Below, in pieces: positions 1 to 8,670 of a stretch of DNA of 56,318 nt. Position 1 is the stretch's first letter, and each line of letters begins with the position of its first letter. The position numbers and the translations under genes were made by a program. The notes under the pieces were generated by a model, which had not been told where the DNA came from, did not search any database, and saw only the letters and a program-made list of their open reading frames with translations. Origin of the DNA: Chitinophaga pinensis (GTDB taxonomy: Bacteria; Bacteroidota; Bacteroidia; NS11-12g; UBA9320); the NCBI GenBank assembly GCA_945897885.1, contig CAMDGU010000014.1, forward strand, positions 1 through 56,318, in the 5' to 3' direction.

Positions 1-3000
1 TCACCTTCCTTCACTTTTGTATTAAAATGTCAAGGTGATTCAGCAATATTTACCGACAATACTGTTTATGCTTGTGGAGCAGGTTCAGGTTTAGTATTTA
101 GTTGGGATTTTGGAGACGGAACCAAATCTAATGTTCAAAATGCACGTAAACGCTATAACTCTTCAGGAACGTATAATGTGAAATTTAAAATTTCATTACC
201 TGGTGGATTTAAAGATTCAATAACTAAAACGGTTGTATTTAATATTAAATCAACTCCAAGTTTCACTGCTACCAATAATTGTTTCCCTGATGCCACAACG
301 TTTACAAACAGTTCAACCAATTATGCATCTTTGGCATGGTCATTTGGCGATGGCACAACAAGTACAACAACAAGTTCATCATTTACTAAAACCTATTCTG
401 TAGCTTCTACATACAGTGCTAAGTTAGTTGCAACCTCTACTTTTGGGTGCAAAGATTCTATAGTAAAAACAGTAAATGTATTTAGTAAACCAAAAGCTGT
501 ATTCTCAGTTTCTAATAACTGTATAGGAACTTCAACTACCTTTAATAATTCATCAAGTGGTGCAGTTAGTTATCTATGGAGTTTTGGAGATGGTAATAAT
601 TCATCAAATGTAAATCCTAGTAATACTTATGCCAGCGCCAATACTTTTAGTGTTAAATTAAAAGTAACTTCAAGTAATGGATGTATAGATTCAGTTGCAA
701 ATACAGTAACAATCTATCCTAATCCGGTTGCAAATTTTACAACTGCAAATGTTTGTAATGGTTTTGCAAGCACATTTACAAACAGTTCAACCGGAGCAAG
801 TACTTATTCTTGGAATTTTGGAAATGGAAATAGCTCTACTGCAACCAATCCTACCTATACCTATCCTACAGCAGGAACGTATACTGTTACTTTAACGTCT
901 ACATCTTCCAATGGCTGTGTCAATACAGTTGCAAAATCGTATACCGTTAATAGTTCACCAAAAGCGGCCTTTACTGGAGGTAACACCTGTTTAGGAAATA
1001 GTATAACATTTAATAATACAAGTACGGGAGCTGCTAGCAACAGTTGGAATTTTGGGGATGCTACAACTTCAACGGTTGCTAGTCCATCAAAAACTTATAC
1101 AGCAGCTGGAAACTATACTGTGAAACTTGTAATTACAAATTCTTTTGGATGTAAAGATTCAGTTACAAATGCCATAACGATTTTTGCCAAGCCAGTGCCT
1201 GCTTTCACAGCTTCTAATCAATGCTTGGGTAATGCAGTAACTTTTACAAATCAATCAACAGGAGCTAATTCTCAGGTTTGGGTATTTGGGGATGGAAAGT
1301 CAAGTGCTGCCAACTCTCCAACTTATACTTATGCCAGCGCAAATACCTATAGCGTTAAATTAGTTCTGACCTCAGTTAATAGCTGTAGAGACTCTATTAC
1401 CAAAACTGTTACGGTATTTCCTCGTCCTTCGGTATCATTCACTGCTTCTCCTGATCCTATTTGTCGCGGAGGCTTGATGAGTTTTACAAATACTACAACT
1501 AATGGTGCCACTTATAGTTGGACTTTTGGGAATGGAAGCACAAGCACAAGCACAAGCCCAACTAATATCTATAATGTGGCTGGAAATTATAATGTAAAAT
1601 TAGTTTCAGTTAGTACCAATGGCTGCAGAGATTCATTGTCAAAAACGGTAACAGTATGGCCTAGGCCGGTTGCTTCTTTCAAAGTAGATAATGGCTGTAC
1701 AGGTGATGCTTTATCTTTTGCAACCAACTCTGTAGGTGCTGTAGGTCATGAGTGGACTTTTGGAGATGGGAATACTTCTACTGCTGCAAATCCTTCAAAA
1801 GGATATACTGCCGCTGCAACATATAGTGTAAGATTAATTGTTACTTCTGTGAATGGCTGTAAGGATACAACTAGTTCTAATGTAACGGTTCATCCCCGGG
1901 CTTCGGTTTCATTTACCAATCCAACTAATTTCTGCGTTGGGCTGAGTGCAACCTTTGCTAATACGTCTACCTTATCTTCAGGAACAATGACCTATCAATG
2001 GAATTTTGGAGATGGTAATTCAGGAGGTGCCACTAATCCTACAAATACCTATGCGTCAGCTGGAAATTATACTGTAAAACTTACAGCTACAACCGATAAA
2101 GGGTGTATTAATACTGCCTCAAGTTCAGTGTTAGTATTTGCAAAGCCAACAGCTAATTTTAATGCAAATGCAGCATGTGCCGGCAATACGGTTACGTTTA
2201 ATAATACAACTACAGGAGGCACAACGTATGCATGGGATTTTGGGGATGCAACGACATCAACACTAGCCTCGCCAACAAAAATATATGCTACAGCAGGAAC
2301 CTATACAGTTAAACTGACCGCAACAAATGCTAACAGTTGTTCAGATGTGTTTACCAAAACAATTGTAATTTATGCAAATCCAACAGCTAATTTCTCTGCT
2401 ACTGATCGCTGTGTAGGTCAATCTATATCTTTTACCAATACTTCAACCGGAGCCAACGATGTTTTATGGCAGTTTGGTGATGGAGGTAGTTCAAATAGTT
2501 ATAACCCGAGCTACACTTATGCTAATGCCGGTGCATTCAATGTTGTATTAAATGTAGAGTCTATCAATGGTTGCTTAAGTTCTGTTACTAAAACAGTTAA
2601 TGTATTTGCCTCGCCAAAGGTTGCATTTAGTGTAAATGATGCCAGCCAATGTATAAATGGCAATACCTTTGTTTATAATGATAATTCTACAATTGCATCA
2701 GGAACATTAACCAGATTATGGAGTTTTGGGGATGGAAGTAATTCAACGGCAACTAATCCTACAAAAGTATATAGCACTTCTGCAAACTTTACTACTAAAT
2801 TGGTTGTCACCAGCTCAAATGGTTGTAAGGATTCAACATCAAGTTCAGTAACTGTTAATCCTAAGCCAACAGCTAATTTTACAATTAATAAATCTACACA
2901 ATGTTTAAACGGTAATTTGTTTTCATTTTCAGATGCATCATCGCTATCTCAAGGTTCATTAAATCATAACTGGGCTTTAGGCGACGGATCGGTGGCTAGC

Positions 3001-3885
3001 GGAACCAACGCTGTTAGAAAATACAATTCAGCGGGAACTTATACCATAAGATTAGGCATAGCTTCTGATTTGGGATGTATTGACAGTATTTCTAAGACAG
3101 TTACCGTTTATCCAAGTCCTTTGGCTTCTTTCACTGTTAATGATGATATTCAGTGCTTAAACGGTAACAACTTTAGCTTTACAAATACGTCATCAGGTGC
3201 AACCGGATACAGCAGTCTTTGGAATTTAGGTGATGGTTCTACTATTACTACTCCAAATGCATCTCGCACCTATACCATAAAGGGTAATTATAAAGTTACT
3301 TTGAACGTGAGCACACCTTTTGGTTGCAAAGATTCAGCTTATTACACCATGAAAGTTTTGGCCAATCCATCTGCAATTACAATCTCTGGTCCTAATACGG
3401 CAGCCAACGGCAGTACCCAAATTTACAGTGTTACAGCTACACCGGGTTCAACTTATAATTGGTTAGCAACAAATGGAACTGTATTGTCTAACGGAGCGGA
3501 TAGAATTCAAATTAGATGGAATGCTGCAGGAACTACAGGTGTAATTTCAGTTACAGAAACTGGTGAAAACGGATGCCAGGGAAATCCGGCTAATTATAAT
3601 GTGACTCTTTCTCCTACAAACAGTGCTTATAACCTATCGCGAAATGCGTTTGCTGCTAATCTTTATCCAAATCCTAGTACCAGTAACTTTACAATCGAAG
3701 TAGGTACAGGCGATATGGTAAATCTGAGCGTTTATGATCAATTAGGACGAGAAGTTATGGGTGGAAAACGCTTTAGCACATCCATAACCGTAAGTGATCA
3801 CAATCTTGCATCAGGAATATATACGGTAAAATTGGTAACTGATAAAGGACGAACTACTATTTTAAGATTTGAGGTTAAAAACTAA
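1..3885 (+). CDS. PKD-repeat surface protein with T9SS sorting domain (5' truncated)
   Basis: The frame is open from base 1, so the start lies upstream of the window; about 1,294 residues are visible. I count 14 PKD-like repeats of about 85 residues, each centred on a W-x-FGDG or FGNG core (for example WSFGDG, WNFGNG), the first encoded before base 178. Most repeats carry a Cys near their start (NNC, NTCLG, NQCLG) and a second in an NGCKDS-like motif, suggesting a disulfide per repeat. An Ig-like module follows, and the last 75 residues (LYPNPSTSNFTIEV ... GIYTVKLVTDKG) match a type A T9SS C-terminal domain. The protein is therefore probably exported by T9SS and held on or released from the surface, perhaps as an adhesin of the SprB kind. 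The ligand is unknown. A rho-independent terminator follows directly. Confidence 0.9.
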   Translation, partial: SPSFTFVLKCQGDSAIFTDNTVYACGAGSGLVFSWDFGDGTKSNVQNARKRYNSSGTYNVKFKISLPGGFKDSITKTVVFNIKSTPSFTATNNCFPDATTFTNSSTNYASLAWSFGDGTTSTTTSSSFTKTYSVASTYSAKLVATSTFGCKDSIVKTVNVFSKPKAVFSVSNNCIGTSTTFNNSSSGAVSYLWSFGDGNNSSNVNPSNTYASANTFSVKLKVTSSNGCIDSVANTVTIYPNPVANFTTANVCNGFASTFTNSSTGASTYSWNFGNGNSSTATNPTYTYPTAGTYTVTLTSTSSNGCVNTVAKSYTVNSSPKAAFTGGNTCLGNSITFNNTSTGAASNSWNFGDATTSTVASPSKTYTAAGNYTVKLVITNSFGCKDSVTNAITIFAKPVPAFTASNQCLGNAVTFTNQSTGANSQVWVFGDGKSSAANSPTYTYASANTYSVKLVLTSVNSCRDSITKTVTVFPRPSVSFTASPDPICRGGLMSFTNTTTNGATYSWTFGNGSTSTSTSPTNIYNVAGNYNVKLVSVSTNGCRDSLSKTVTVWPRPVASFKVDNGCTGDALSFATNSVGAVGHEWTFGDGNTSTAANPSKGYTAAATYSVRLIVTSVNGCKDTTSSNVTVHPRASVSFTNPTNFCVGLSATFANTSTLSSGTMTYQWNFGDGNSGGATNPTNTYASAGNYTVKLTATTDKGCINTASSSVLVFAKPTANFNANAACAGNTVTFNNTTTGGTTYAWDFGDATTSTLASPTKIYATAGTYTVKLTATNANSCSDVFTKTIVIYANPTANFSATDRCVGQSISFTNTSTGANDVLWQFGDGGSSNSYNPSYTYANAGAFNVVLNVESINGCLSSVTKTVNVFASPKVAFSVNDASQCINGNTFVYNDNSTIASGTLTRLWSFGDGSNSTATNPTKVYSTSANFTTKLVVTSSNGCKDSTSSSVTVNPKPTANFTINKSTQCLNGNLFSFSDASSLSQGSLNHNWALGDGSVASGTNAVRKYNSAGTYTIRLGIASDLGCIDSISKTVTVYPSPLASFTVNDDIQCLNGNNFSFTNTSSGATGYSSLWNLGDGSTITTPNASRTYTIKGNYKVTLNVSTPFGCKDSAYYTMKVLANPSAITISGPNTAANGSTQIYSVTATPGSTYNWLATNGTVLSNGADRIQIRWNAAGTTGVISVTETGENGCQGNPANYNVTLSPTNSAYNLSRNAFAANLYPNPSTSNFTIEVGTGDMVNLSVYDQLGREVMGGKRFSTSITVSDHNLASGIYTVKLVTDKGRTTILRFEVKN

Positions 3886-3902
3886 AATTTTAAAACATTT
3901 AT

Positions 3903-3940
3903 AAAAAAAATCCCGGAGCAATTGTTCCGGGATTTTTTTT
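3903..3940 (+). terminator. Rho-independent terminator of the PKD gene
   Basis: TCCCGGA (3911-3917) pairs perfectly with TCCGGGA (3926-3932) around an 8-base loop, the stem is extended by eight A-T pairs, and the transcript would end in a run of eight U. It sits 18 bases after the stop codon. Confidence 0.9.
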
Positions 3941-3990
3941 GTCATTTTTTGTGATATGAGAATTATATTTAGTATTAGAATAAAAAAATT

Positions 3991-4455
3991 ATGAACAAAA
4001 CCATTACACTTAAATAATTTTAATGCTTTTTTTTATCCAAGGCACAAAAGATTAGTTACACCACTTATTTTTATGATCCAATAAAGTTAACAAACCATTA
4101 GCTTTTTTTAGATTCAGTGACAAGGTTCCTGCAAAAAAATACAAAACATATAGTTTAAGAGGTGGATTAATGATATACAGAAATACTATTATCGGAAATA
4201 AAGATAACCCATTTAGATCTTTCAATACAATAATTTAACTTTTGATATTGAGGATACAAAGAGATCCAATGTGGTTATAGAGTAGGTTGGGAGTGCGAGG
4301 AAAATGGAACACTTACATGTTTTGAAATGGGTAATCGTCCCGTATTTAATGGTACATCTATGCTGTTTAACTATGTAATGTTAACTTTTGGATTTAGAAT
4401 TTACGGTAAAGAAAATTTTATTTTTACCGATAACAGAGACGAAAAAAAGAAATAA
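3991..4455 (+). pseudogene. Decayed small exported-protein gene
   Basis: No open gene is present, but protein-like sequence runs through all three forward frames in order. In frame 1 from the ATG at 3991 comes MNKTITLK, two stop codons, then CFFLSKAQKISYTTYFYDP, which resembles a signal peptide and its cleavage site. It moves to frame 3 near 4095 (KPLAFFRFSDKVPAKKYK, later GGLMIYRNTIIGNKDNPF), to frame 2 near 4220 (FQYNNLTFDIEDTKR), and back to frame 1 near 4264 (QCGYRVGWECEENGTLTC ... GKENFIFTDNRDEKKK), ending at TAA 4453-4455. That is two in-frame stops and three frameshifts in a product of about 150 residues. The family is not recognised. It occupies most of the 550-base gap between the PKD terminator and the HerA-like gene. 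Confidence 0.7.
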
Positions 4456-4491
4456 AAGGGTAGATATGCTTCAACAAAAAATCTAAAAACT

Positions 4492-6078
4492 TTAAAGCTT
4501 TTGGATTTTTTTTTTTAAAAACCAACCGGATGTTCTTCGCGTAGTTCGGCGGCGTGTTCCACCTATCCCTAACATACCTAATAAACCGCGGGTTACTTCT
4601 CTTACCACTGTGCGTGTAACACTGCTTTCTGCTACTTTTTCGAATACTGATTTTTCCTGTCGGCCTGAGGTTGTTTGTTTTTCTTCTTGTTTTTCTTCCG
4701 CTTGCTTTTTATTCGATTCTTCCAGTTCTGATAGTTTTGCATTTAACAATTCGTAGGCACTTTCACGGTCAATAGTTTTATTATATTTATCAATAATTTT
4801 TGATTTTGAAACTAAATGTTGCTGCTCCGATTCAGTTATTATGTCCATGCGCGTAGATGGTGGACTCATCATGCAATGAACCAAACTGGTTGGAATACCT
4901 TTTTCATTTAAAACAGTAACCAAAGCTTCACCAATACCAAGTTGGGTAATTATATCGTCGGTTTTGTAGTAATCGGATAACGGATAATTTTCGGCAGCTA
5001 TTTTTATGGCTTTTCTATCTTTTGCTGTAAAAGCCCTCAATGCATGCTGGATTTTCATACCCAACTGAGCCAATACAGACTCTGGAATATCATCTGGACT
5101 TTGAGTGATAAAGAAAATACCTACTCCTTTACTACGAATTAATTTTATAATGGTTTCAATTTGTGAAAGCAATGCTTTGGATGCTTCATTAAAAATCAAA
5201 TGCGCTTCGTCAATAAAGATAACCAGTTCAGGTTGCTCAATATCTCCTTTTTCGGGCAGGCTTTCGTAAATTTCAGCCAACAAGCAAAGCATAAACGTGC
5301 TAAATAACCGCGGTTTGCCTTGAATATCGGTTAGTCTTAAAATGTTAATATAACCGTACCCATTTTCATCCAAGCGCATCAGGTCATCTACATCAAAAGA
5401 GGGTTCTCCAAAAAATGCATCGGCACCTTGTTCTTCTAAAGCTATTAAATTTCGGAGAATGGCTCCCACTGAGGACGTGCTTATTAATCCATATTCTTTT
5501 TCGGTTTCTTCTTTTCCTTCATTACTTAAAAATTGAAGTGTTTTTCTAAAATCTTTAATATCCAGTAAAGGAAGTTTTTTGTCATCACAATATTTAAAAA
5601 CCAAAGAAACTACGCCACTTTGGGTGTCGTTTAACTCCAGCATTTTACTAAGCAATACCGGCCCAAATTCACTAATGGTGGCTTTAAGTTTTACGCCCGG
5701 TTCGGATGATATGGAAAGTAACTCAGCCGGGCATTGACGGGGTTTCCACTCCTCGCCAATAATTTTTATTCGGTCTTCAATTTTAGGATTTAGGGTTCCC
5801 GGTTGCGATAAACCGCTTAAATCTCCTTTAATATCCATGACCAAAGTAGGTACACCGTTTAATGATAATTTTTCGGTAAGAACTTGAAGAGATTTTGTTT
5901 TACCGGTTCCTGTGGCTCCGGCTATTAATCCATGCCGATTAAAGGTTCGCAAAGGTGCTTTTACCAAATTCTTTTCATTTGGAATTCCATCCAAAACGGA
6001 TGTTCCTAAAATTATGGAATTGCCTTTGAAGCTGTAGGATTCAGCAATTTCTTCGATAAACTTTTCTCTGTTTGACAT
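4492..6078 (-). CDS. HerA-like ATPase, DUF853 family
   Basis: This 528-residue protein has a Walker A motif GATGTGKTKS at residues 54-63 and a Walker B/DEAH motif (VIFIDEAHLIF) near 286-296, followed by a sensor-like FFITQSPDDIP. The layout matches the DUF853 branch of the HerA/FtsK-type ATPases (E. coli YjgR is a member). Its cellular role is not established; DNA translocation or a DNA-end-processing role is only inferred from HerA. The last 60 residues turn to low-complexity Q/K/E and then strongly basic (TRRRTTRRT), which could bind nucleic acid. The ATG at 6078 gives the usual N-terminus. It is divergent from the CNNM-type gene and has no partner nuclease (such as NurA) beside it. Confidence 0.85.
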   Translation of the reverse strand: MSNREKFIEEIAESYSFKGNSIILGTSVLDGIPNEKNLVKAPLRTFNRHGLIAGATGTGKTKSLQVLTEKLSLNGVPTLVMDIKGDLSGLSQPGTLNPKIEDRIKIIGEEWKPRQCPAELLSISSEPGVKLKATISEFGPVLLSKMLELNDTQSGVVSLVFKYCDDKKLPLLDIKDFRKTLQFLSNEGKEETEKEYGLISTSSVGAILRNLIALEEQGADAFFGEPSFDVDDLMRLDENGYGYINILRLTDIQGKPRLFSTFMLCLLAEIYESLPEKGDIEQPELVIFIDEAHLIFNEASKALLSQIETIIKLIRSKGVGIFFITQSPDDIPESVLAQLGMKIQHALRAFTAKDRKAIKIAAENYPLSDYYKTDDIITQLGIGEALVTVLNEKGIPTSLVHCMMSPPSTRMDIITESEQQHLVSKSKIIDKYNKTIDRESAYELLNAKLSELEESNKKQAEEKQEEKQTTSGRQEKSVFEKVAESSVTRTVVREVTRGLLGMLGIGGTRRRTTRRTSGWFLKKKIQKL

Positions 6079-6216
6079 GGACTATATTAGAACAACAAAC
6101 CAACACGAATAAAATGAATTTACCAAGGAAGTGTTTTTACTTAAAACCTAGAAAAGTAAAAATTTTTAAAGCTTTTTATAACAATTTGAATGTTTAAAAA
6201 AATTAGTAGTTGCGTG

Positions 6217-6250
6217 TTTTGTTTGTAAACCTTGCTATTGAGTATATTTG
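6217..6250 (+). promoter_or_regulatory. Bacteroidota-type promoter for CNNM/CorC-like gene
   Basis: TTTTG (6217-6221), a 21-base spacer and TATATTTG (6243-6250) match the Bacteroidota consensus TTTG / TAnnTTTG. The -7 box ends 11 bases before the ATG at 6262, so the predicted leader is only a few bases. Confidence 0.65.
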
Positions 6251-6261
6251 CAATTAATAAA

Positions 6262-7512
6262 ATGGTTACTCCTGTTGTTGTTATATTGGTTTCATTGGCT
6301 CTGGCCGCCTTTTTTTCGGGGTTGGAAATTGCCTTTGTTTCGGCCAATAAATTGCGTATTGAATTAAAAAGCAAACAAGGAAGTGCTTGGGCTGTCTTGA
6401 TTTCAGATTATTACAAATCTCCTTCCCGGTTTATCAGTACTATATTGGTGGCCTATAATGTGGTTTTGGTTATTTATGGTATTTTTATTGGTAAAGAATT
6501 GAGCGATTTTTTGGAACCTTACCATTTTTCAAGGGTTTCAAATCTATTAATAAGTACCGTTATAAGCACTATTATAGTGTTGTTCACTGCTGATTTTTTG
6601 CCCAAGGCATTGTTCCGAATTAATCCAAATTTTATACTTTCTATTTTTATATATCCTTTTCAGTTATTCTATTATTTGCTTTGGCCTATTGTTCAGTTTA
6701 CAATATGGTTATCAAAAAAAGTATTACGATTGCTTACTTCTCAGGTTTTTGTAGAAACTGCTCCGGCCTTTACCAAAGTTGATTTGGGGCATTTTATTTC
6801 TGAAACTTTGCAGGATAACAGAAAGAGTGAGGTAGATGCTGAAATTTTGAAGAATGCTTTAGATTTTAGTACCGTAAGAGTTAGAGATTGTGTGGTGCCC
6901 CGAACGGATTTGGTAGCCATTGATATAGAAGACGGTATGGAGAGTTTGATAGCACTTTTTCTCGAATCACATCATTCCAAAATACTGGTTTATAGAGATT
7001 CAATAGATAATATTATTGGTTATGTGCATCAGATTGATATGTTTAAAAAACCTAAATCTATCAAATCAGTTTTGATGCCTATTCTTATAACTAACGAAAG
7101 CCGCACTGCTCAGCAAATGCTTAATGAATTTGTGAAAAAGCGCAAAAGTATAGCCTTGGTTGTAGATGAATTTGGTGGAACTGCCGGCATAATAACTGTT
7201 GAAGATATTATGGAAGAAATATTGGGTGAAATAGAGGATGAGCATGATGATGACAACCATATAACCGAAAAGCAGATTAGTGAAAATGAATATGAATTAT
7301 CGGCTTCATTAGAGGTAGATTATTTAAATGAAAAGTATGCTTTTAATATTCCTGAAGGGGAGTATGAAACCCTTGCAGGATATATCATTGCCGAGCATGG
7401 CAGTATTCCTTCGGTAGGAGAAAATTTAAACATACAACGTTTTAAGGTTAAGATTTTAAAATTTGACGAAGCCCGAATTGATTTGGTAAGAATGTTGGTG
7501 AATGATGAGTGA
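6262..7512 (+). CDS. CNNM/CorC-type transporter-associated protein (hemolysin family)
   Basis: The protein of 416 residues has an N-terminal CNNM (DUF21) membrane domain of three to four hydrophobic helices (residues 1-150), a pair of CBS domains (about 180-310, including VPRTDLVAIDI and GTAGIITVEDIMEEILGEIEDE), and a C-terminal CorC/HlyC domain (about 330-410). This is the full family architecture, linked to Mg2+/Co2+ efflux or resistance; in Bacteroidota the GldE gliding protein also belongs to it, and orthology cannot be settled here. A TTG 30 bases upstream is also open, but I chose the ATG at 6262 because the promoter box ends just before it and the N-terminus then begins at the first membrane helix. 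It is convergent with trhO. Confidence 0.87.
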   Translation: MVTPVVVILVSLALAAFFSGLEIAFVSANKLRIELKSKQGSAWAVLISDYYKSPSRFISTILVAYNVVLVIYGIFIGKELSDFLEPYHFSRVSNLLISTVISTIIVLFTADFLPKALFRINPNFILSIFIYPFQLFYYLLWPIVQFTIWLSKKVLRLLTSQVFVETAPAFTKVDLGHFISETLQDNRKSEVDAEILKNALDFSTVRVRDCVVPRTDLVAIDIEDGMESLIALFLESHHSKILVYRDSIDNIIGYVHQIDMFKKPKSIKSVLMPILITNESRTAQQMLNEFVKKRKSIALVVDEFGGTAGIITVEDIMEEILGEIEDEHDDDNHITEKQISENEYELSASLEVDYLNEKYAFNIPEGEYETLAGYIIAEHGSIPSVGENLNIQRFKVKILKFDEARIDLVRMLVNDE

Positions 7513-7540
7513 TTAATTAGGAATAATTAATTTTCAAAAT

Positions 7541-8554
7541 TTACCCCCCAAATCTCCCTTTCGAAAAAATCCGAATCCCGCTGTCTTTATTTCTGCGATA
7601 TTCTTTTTGCTCGTCTTCGGGCAAATGATAAATGTTTTTGCATTCATCTGAGCAGCATCCATCATATTTTTCAGAACAAGCAGGGCATTGTATGAAGAGT
7701 AAATTACAGCCTACATTTTTGCAATTAACATGGGTGTCCCATGAGGTTCCGCATTGGTGGCAATGGGCTATTACATCTTCGGTTATTCGTTCACCAAGGC
7801 GCTCGTCAAACACAAAGTTTTTTCCAATAAATTTATTAGGTAGCCCTTGTTCTTTGGCATCTCGGGCATATTTTATTATACCGCCTTCCAACTGATACAC
7901 ATCTTTAAAGCCATTGTGCTTGAGCCAAGCACTTGCTTTTTCGCATCGTATACCGCCGGTGCAATACATTACTACAGGTTTGTCTTTTTTATCCGCCAAT
8001 AAATCTACCACATAATCCAGTTCTTCCTTAAAGGTATCTACATCCGGAATTATTGCGTTTTCAAAATGCCCAACTTCACTTTCGTAATGGTTTCGCATAT
8101 CTACCAAAATAGTTTCTGGTTCTGAAATTTTTTGGTTGAAAGCCTCCGCTGATAAATGTTGACCGTAATCCCACGAATTAAAATCAGGGTCGTTTAGTCC
8201 ATCGGCCACAATTTTAGGCCTTACCTTAACAATTAATTTTATAAAGGATTTGCCATTATCTTCTACAGCGGTATTAAGCCTTACTCCATCCAAAAAGGTA
8301 ATTTGAAACAGTGTTTCTTTGAAAATTTGAAGATTAGAGGTAGGGACACTTATTTGTGCATTTATACCTTCATTGGCTACATATATGCGGCCAAGCACCG
8401 CAATAGGGTCGAGCGAAAGGTACAAATGGTCACGAAATAATTGTGGATTTCCTATAGGCCAGTATTTATAAAAAGAAATAGTGGTTCGAGGCTCGGCCGA
8501 CTGTAGAATAAGTTGTTTAAGGATGTCTTTGTTTTCCTTGTTATGCAATTTCAT
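7541..8554 (-). CDS. trhO: tRNA uridine(34) hydroxylase TrhO
   Basis: The 337-residue product matches TrhO (YceA/UPF0176), which makes 5-hydroxyuridine at the wobble position of some tRNAs. It has an N-terminal acylphosphatase-like domain (about 20-115), a rhodanese domain (about 140-235) with the catalytic cysteine in CTGGIRC (Cys198), and a C-terminal Cys-rich zinc-ribbon-like region (CHQCGT, CKNVGCN, CPAC, CCSDEC). The longer, Cys-rich tail fits the Bacteroidota version. A good reverse-strand promoter box lies 25 bases upstream of the ATG. It ends 28 bases from the CNNM-type gene, which comes from the other direction. Confidence 0.9.
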   Translation of the reverse strand: MKLHNKENKDILKQLILQSAEPRTTISFYKYWPIGNPQLFRDHLYLSLDPIAVLGRIYVANEGINAQISVPTSNLQIFKETLFQITFLDGVRLNTAVEDNGKSFIKLIVKVRPKIVADGLNDPDFNSWDYGQHLSAEAFNQKISEPETILVDMRNHYESEVGHFENAIIPDVDTFKEELDYVVDLLADKKDKPVVMYCTGGIRCEKASAWLKHNGFKDVYQLEGGIIKYARDAKEQGLPNKFIGKNFVFDERLGERITEDVIAHCHQCGTSWDTHVNCKNVGCNLLFIQCPACSEKYDGCCSDECKNIYHLPEDEQKEYRRNKDSGIRIFSKGRFGG

Positions 8555-8579
8555 GTTACACGAAGGGATTTATGAGCCG

Positions 8580-8587
8580 CAAAGATA
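8580..8587 (-). promoter_or_regulatory. Promoter -7 box for trhO
   Basis: The reverse strand reads TATCTTTG, an exact TAnnTTTG match, 25 bases before the trhO ATG. A TTTG lies 20 bases further upstream, inside the 8597-8614 repeat arm, and could be the -33 element. Confidence 0.55.
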
Positions 8588-8596
8588 AGGGGTGTC

Positions 8597-8665
8597 TCGC
8601 AAAGACGCAAAGTCTCAAAGTTTTATATAAGGTAAAATAAATATAGCGACTTTGCGTCTTTGCGA
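8597..8665. repeat. Perfect 18-bp inverted repeat
   Basis: TCGCAAAGACGCAAAGTC at 8597-8614 is the exact reverse complement of bases 8648-8665, with a 33-base loop. It fills the gap between the LuxE-like gene stop and the trhO promoter. There is no clear U-tract, so it may be a dispersed intergenic repeat rather than a simple terminator. Confidence 0.8.
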
Positions 8666-8670
8666 AATAA

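Noticed and set aside
6134-6162. Inverted repeat TTTTTACTT / AAGTAAAAA between the HerA-like and CNNM-type genes
   Set aside because: Only 9 bp in very AT-rich sequence; it could be chance, though it might be a control site.
6141-6374. Reverse open frame of 77 codons in the divergent region before the CNNM-type gene
   Set aside because: It covers the promoter and the start of a well-supported gene on the other strand, and has no recognisable features.
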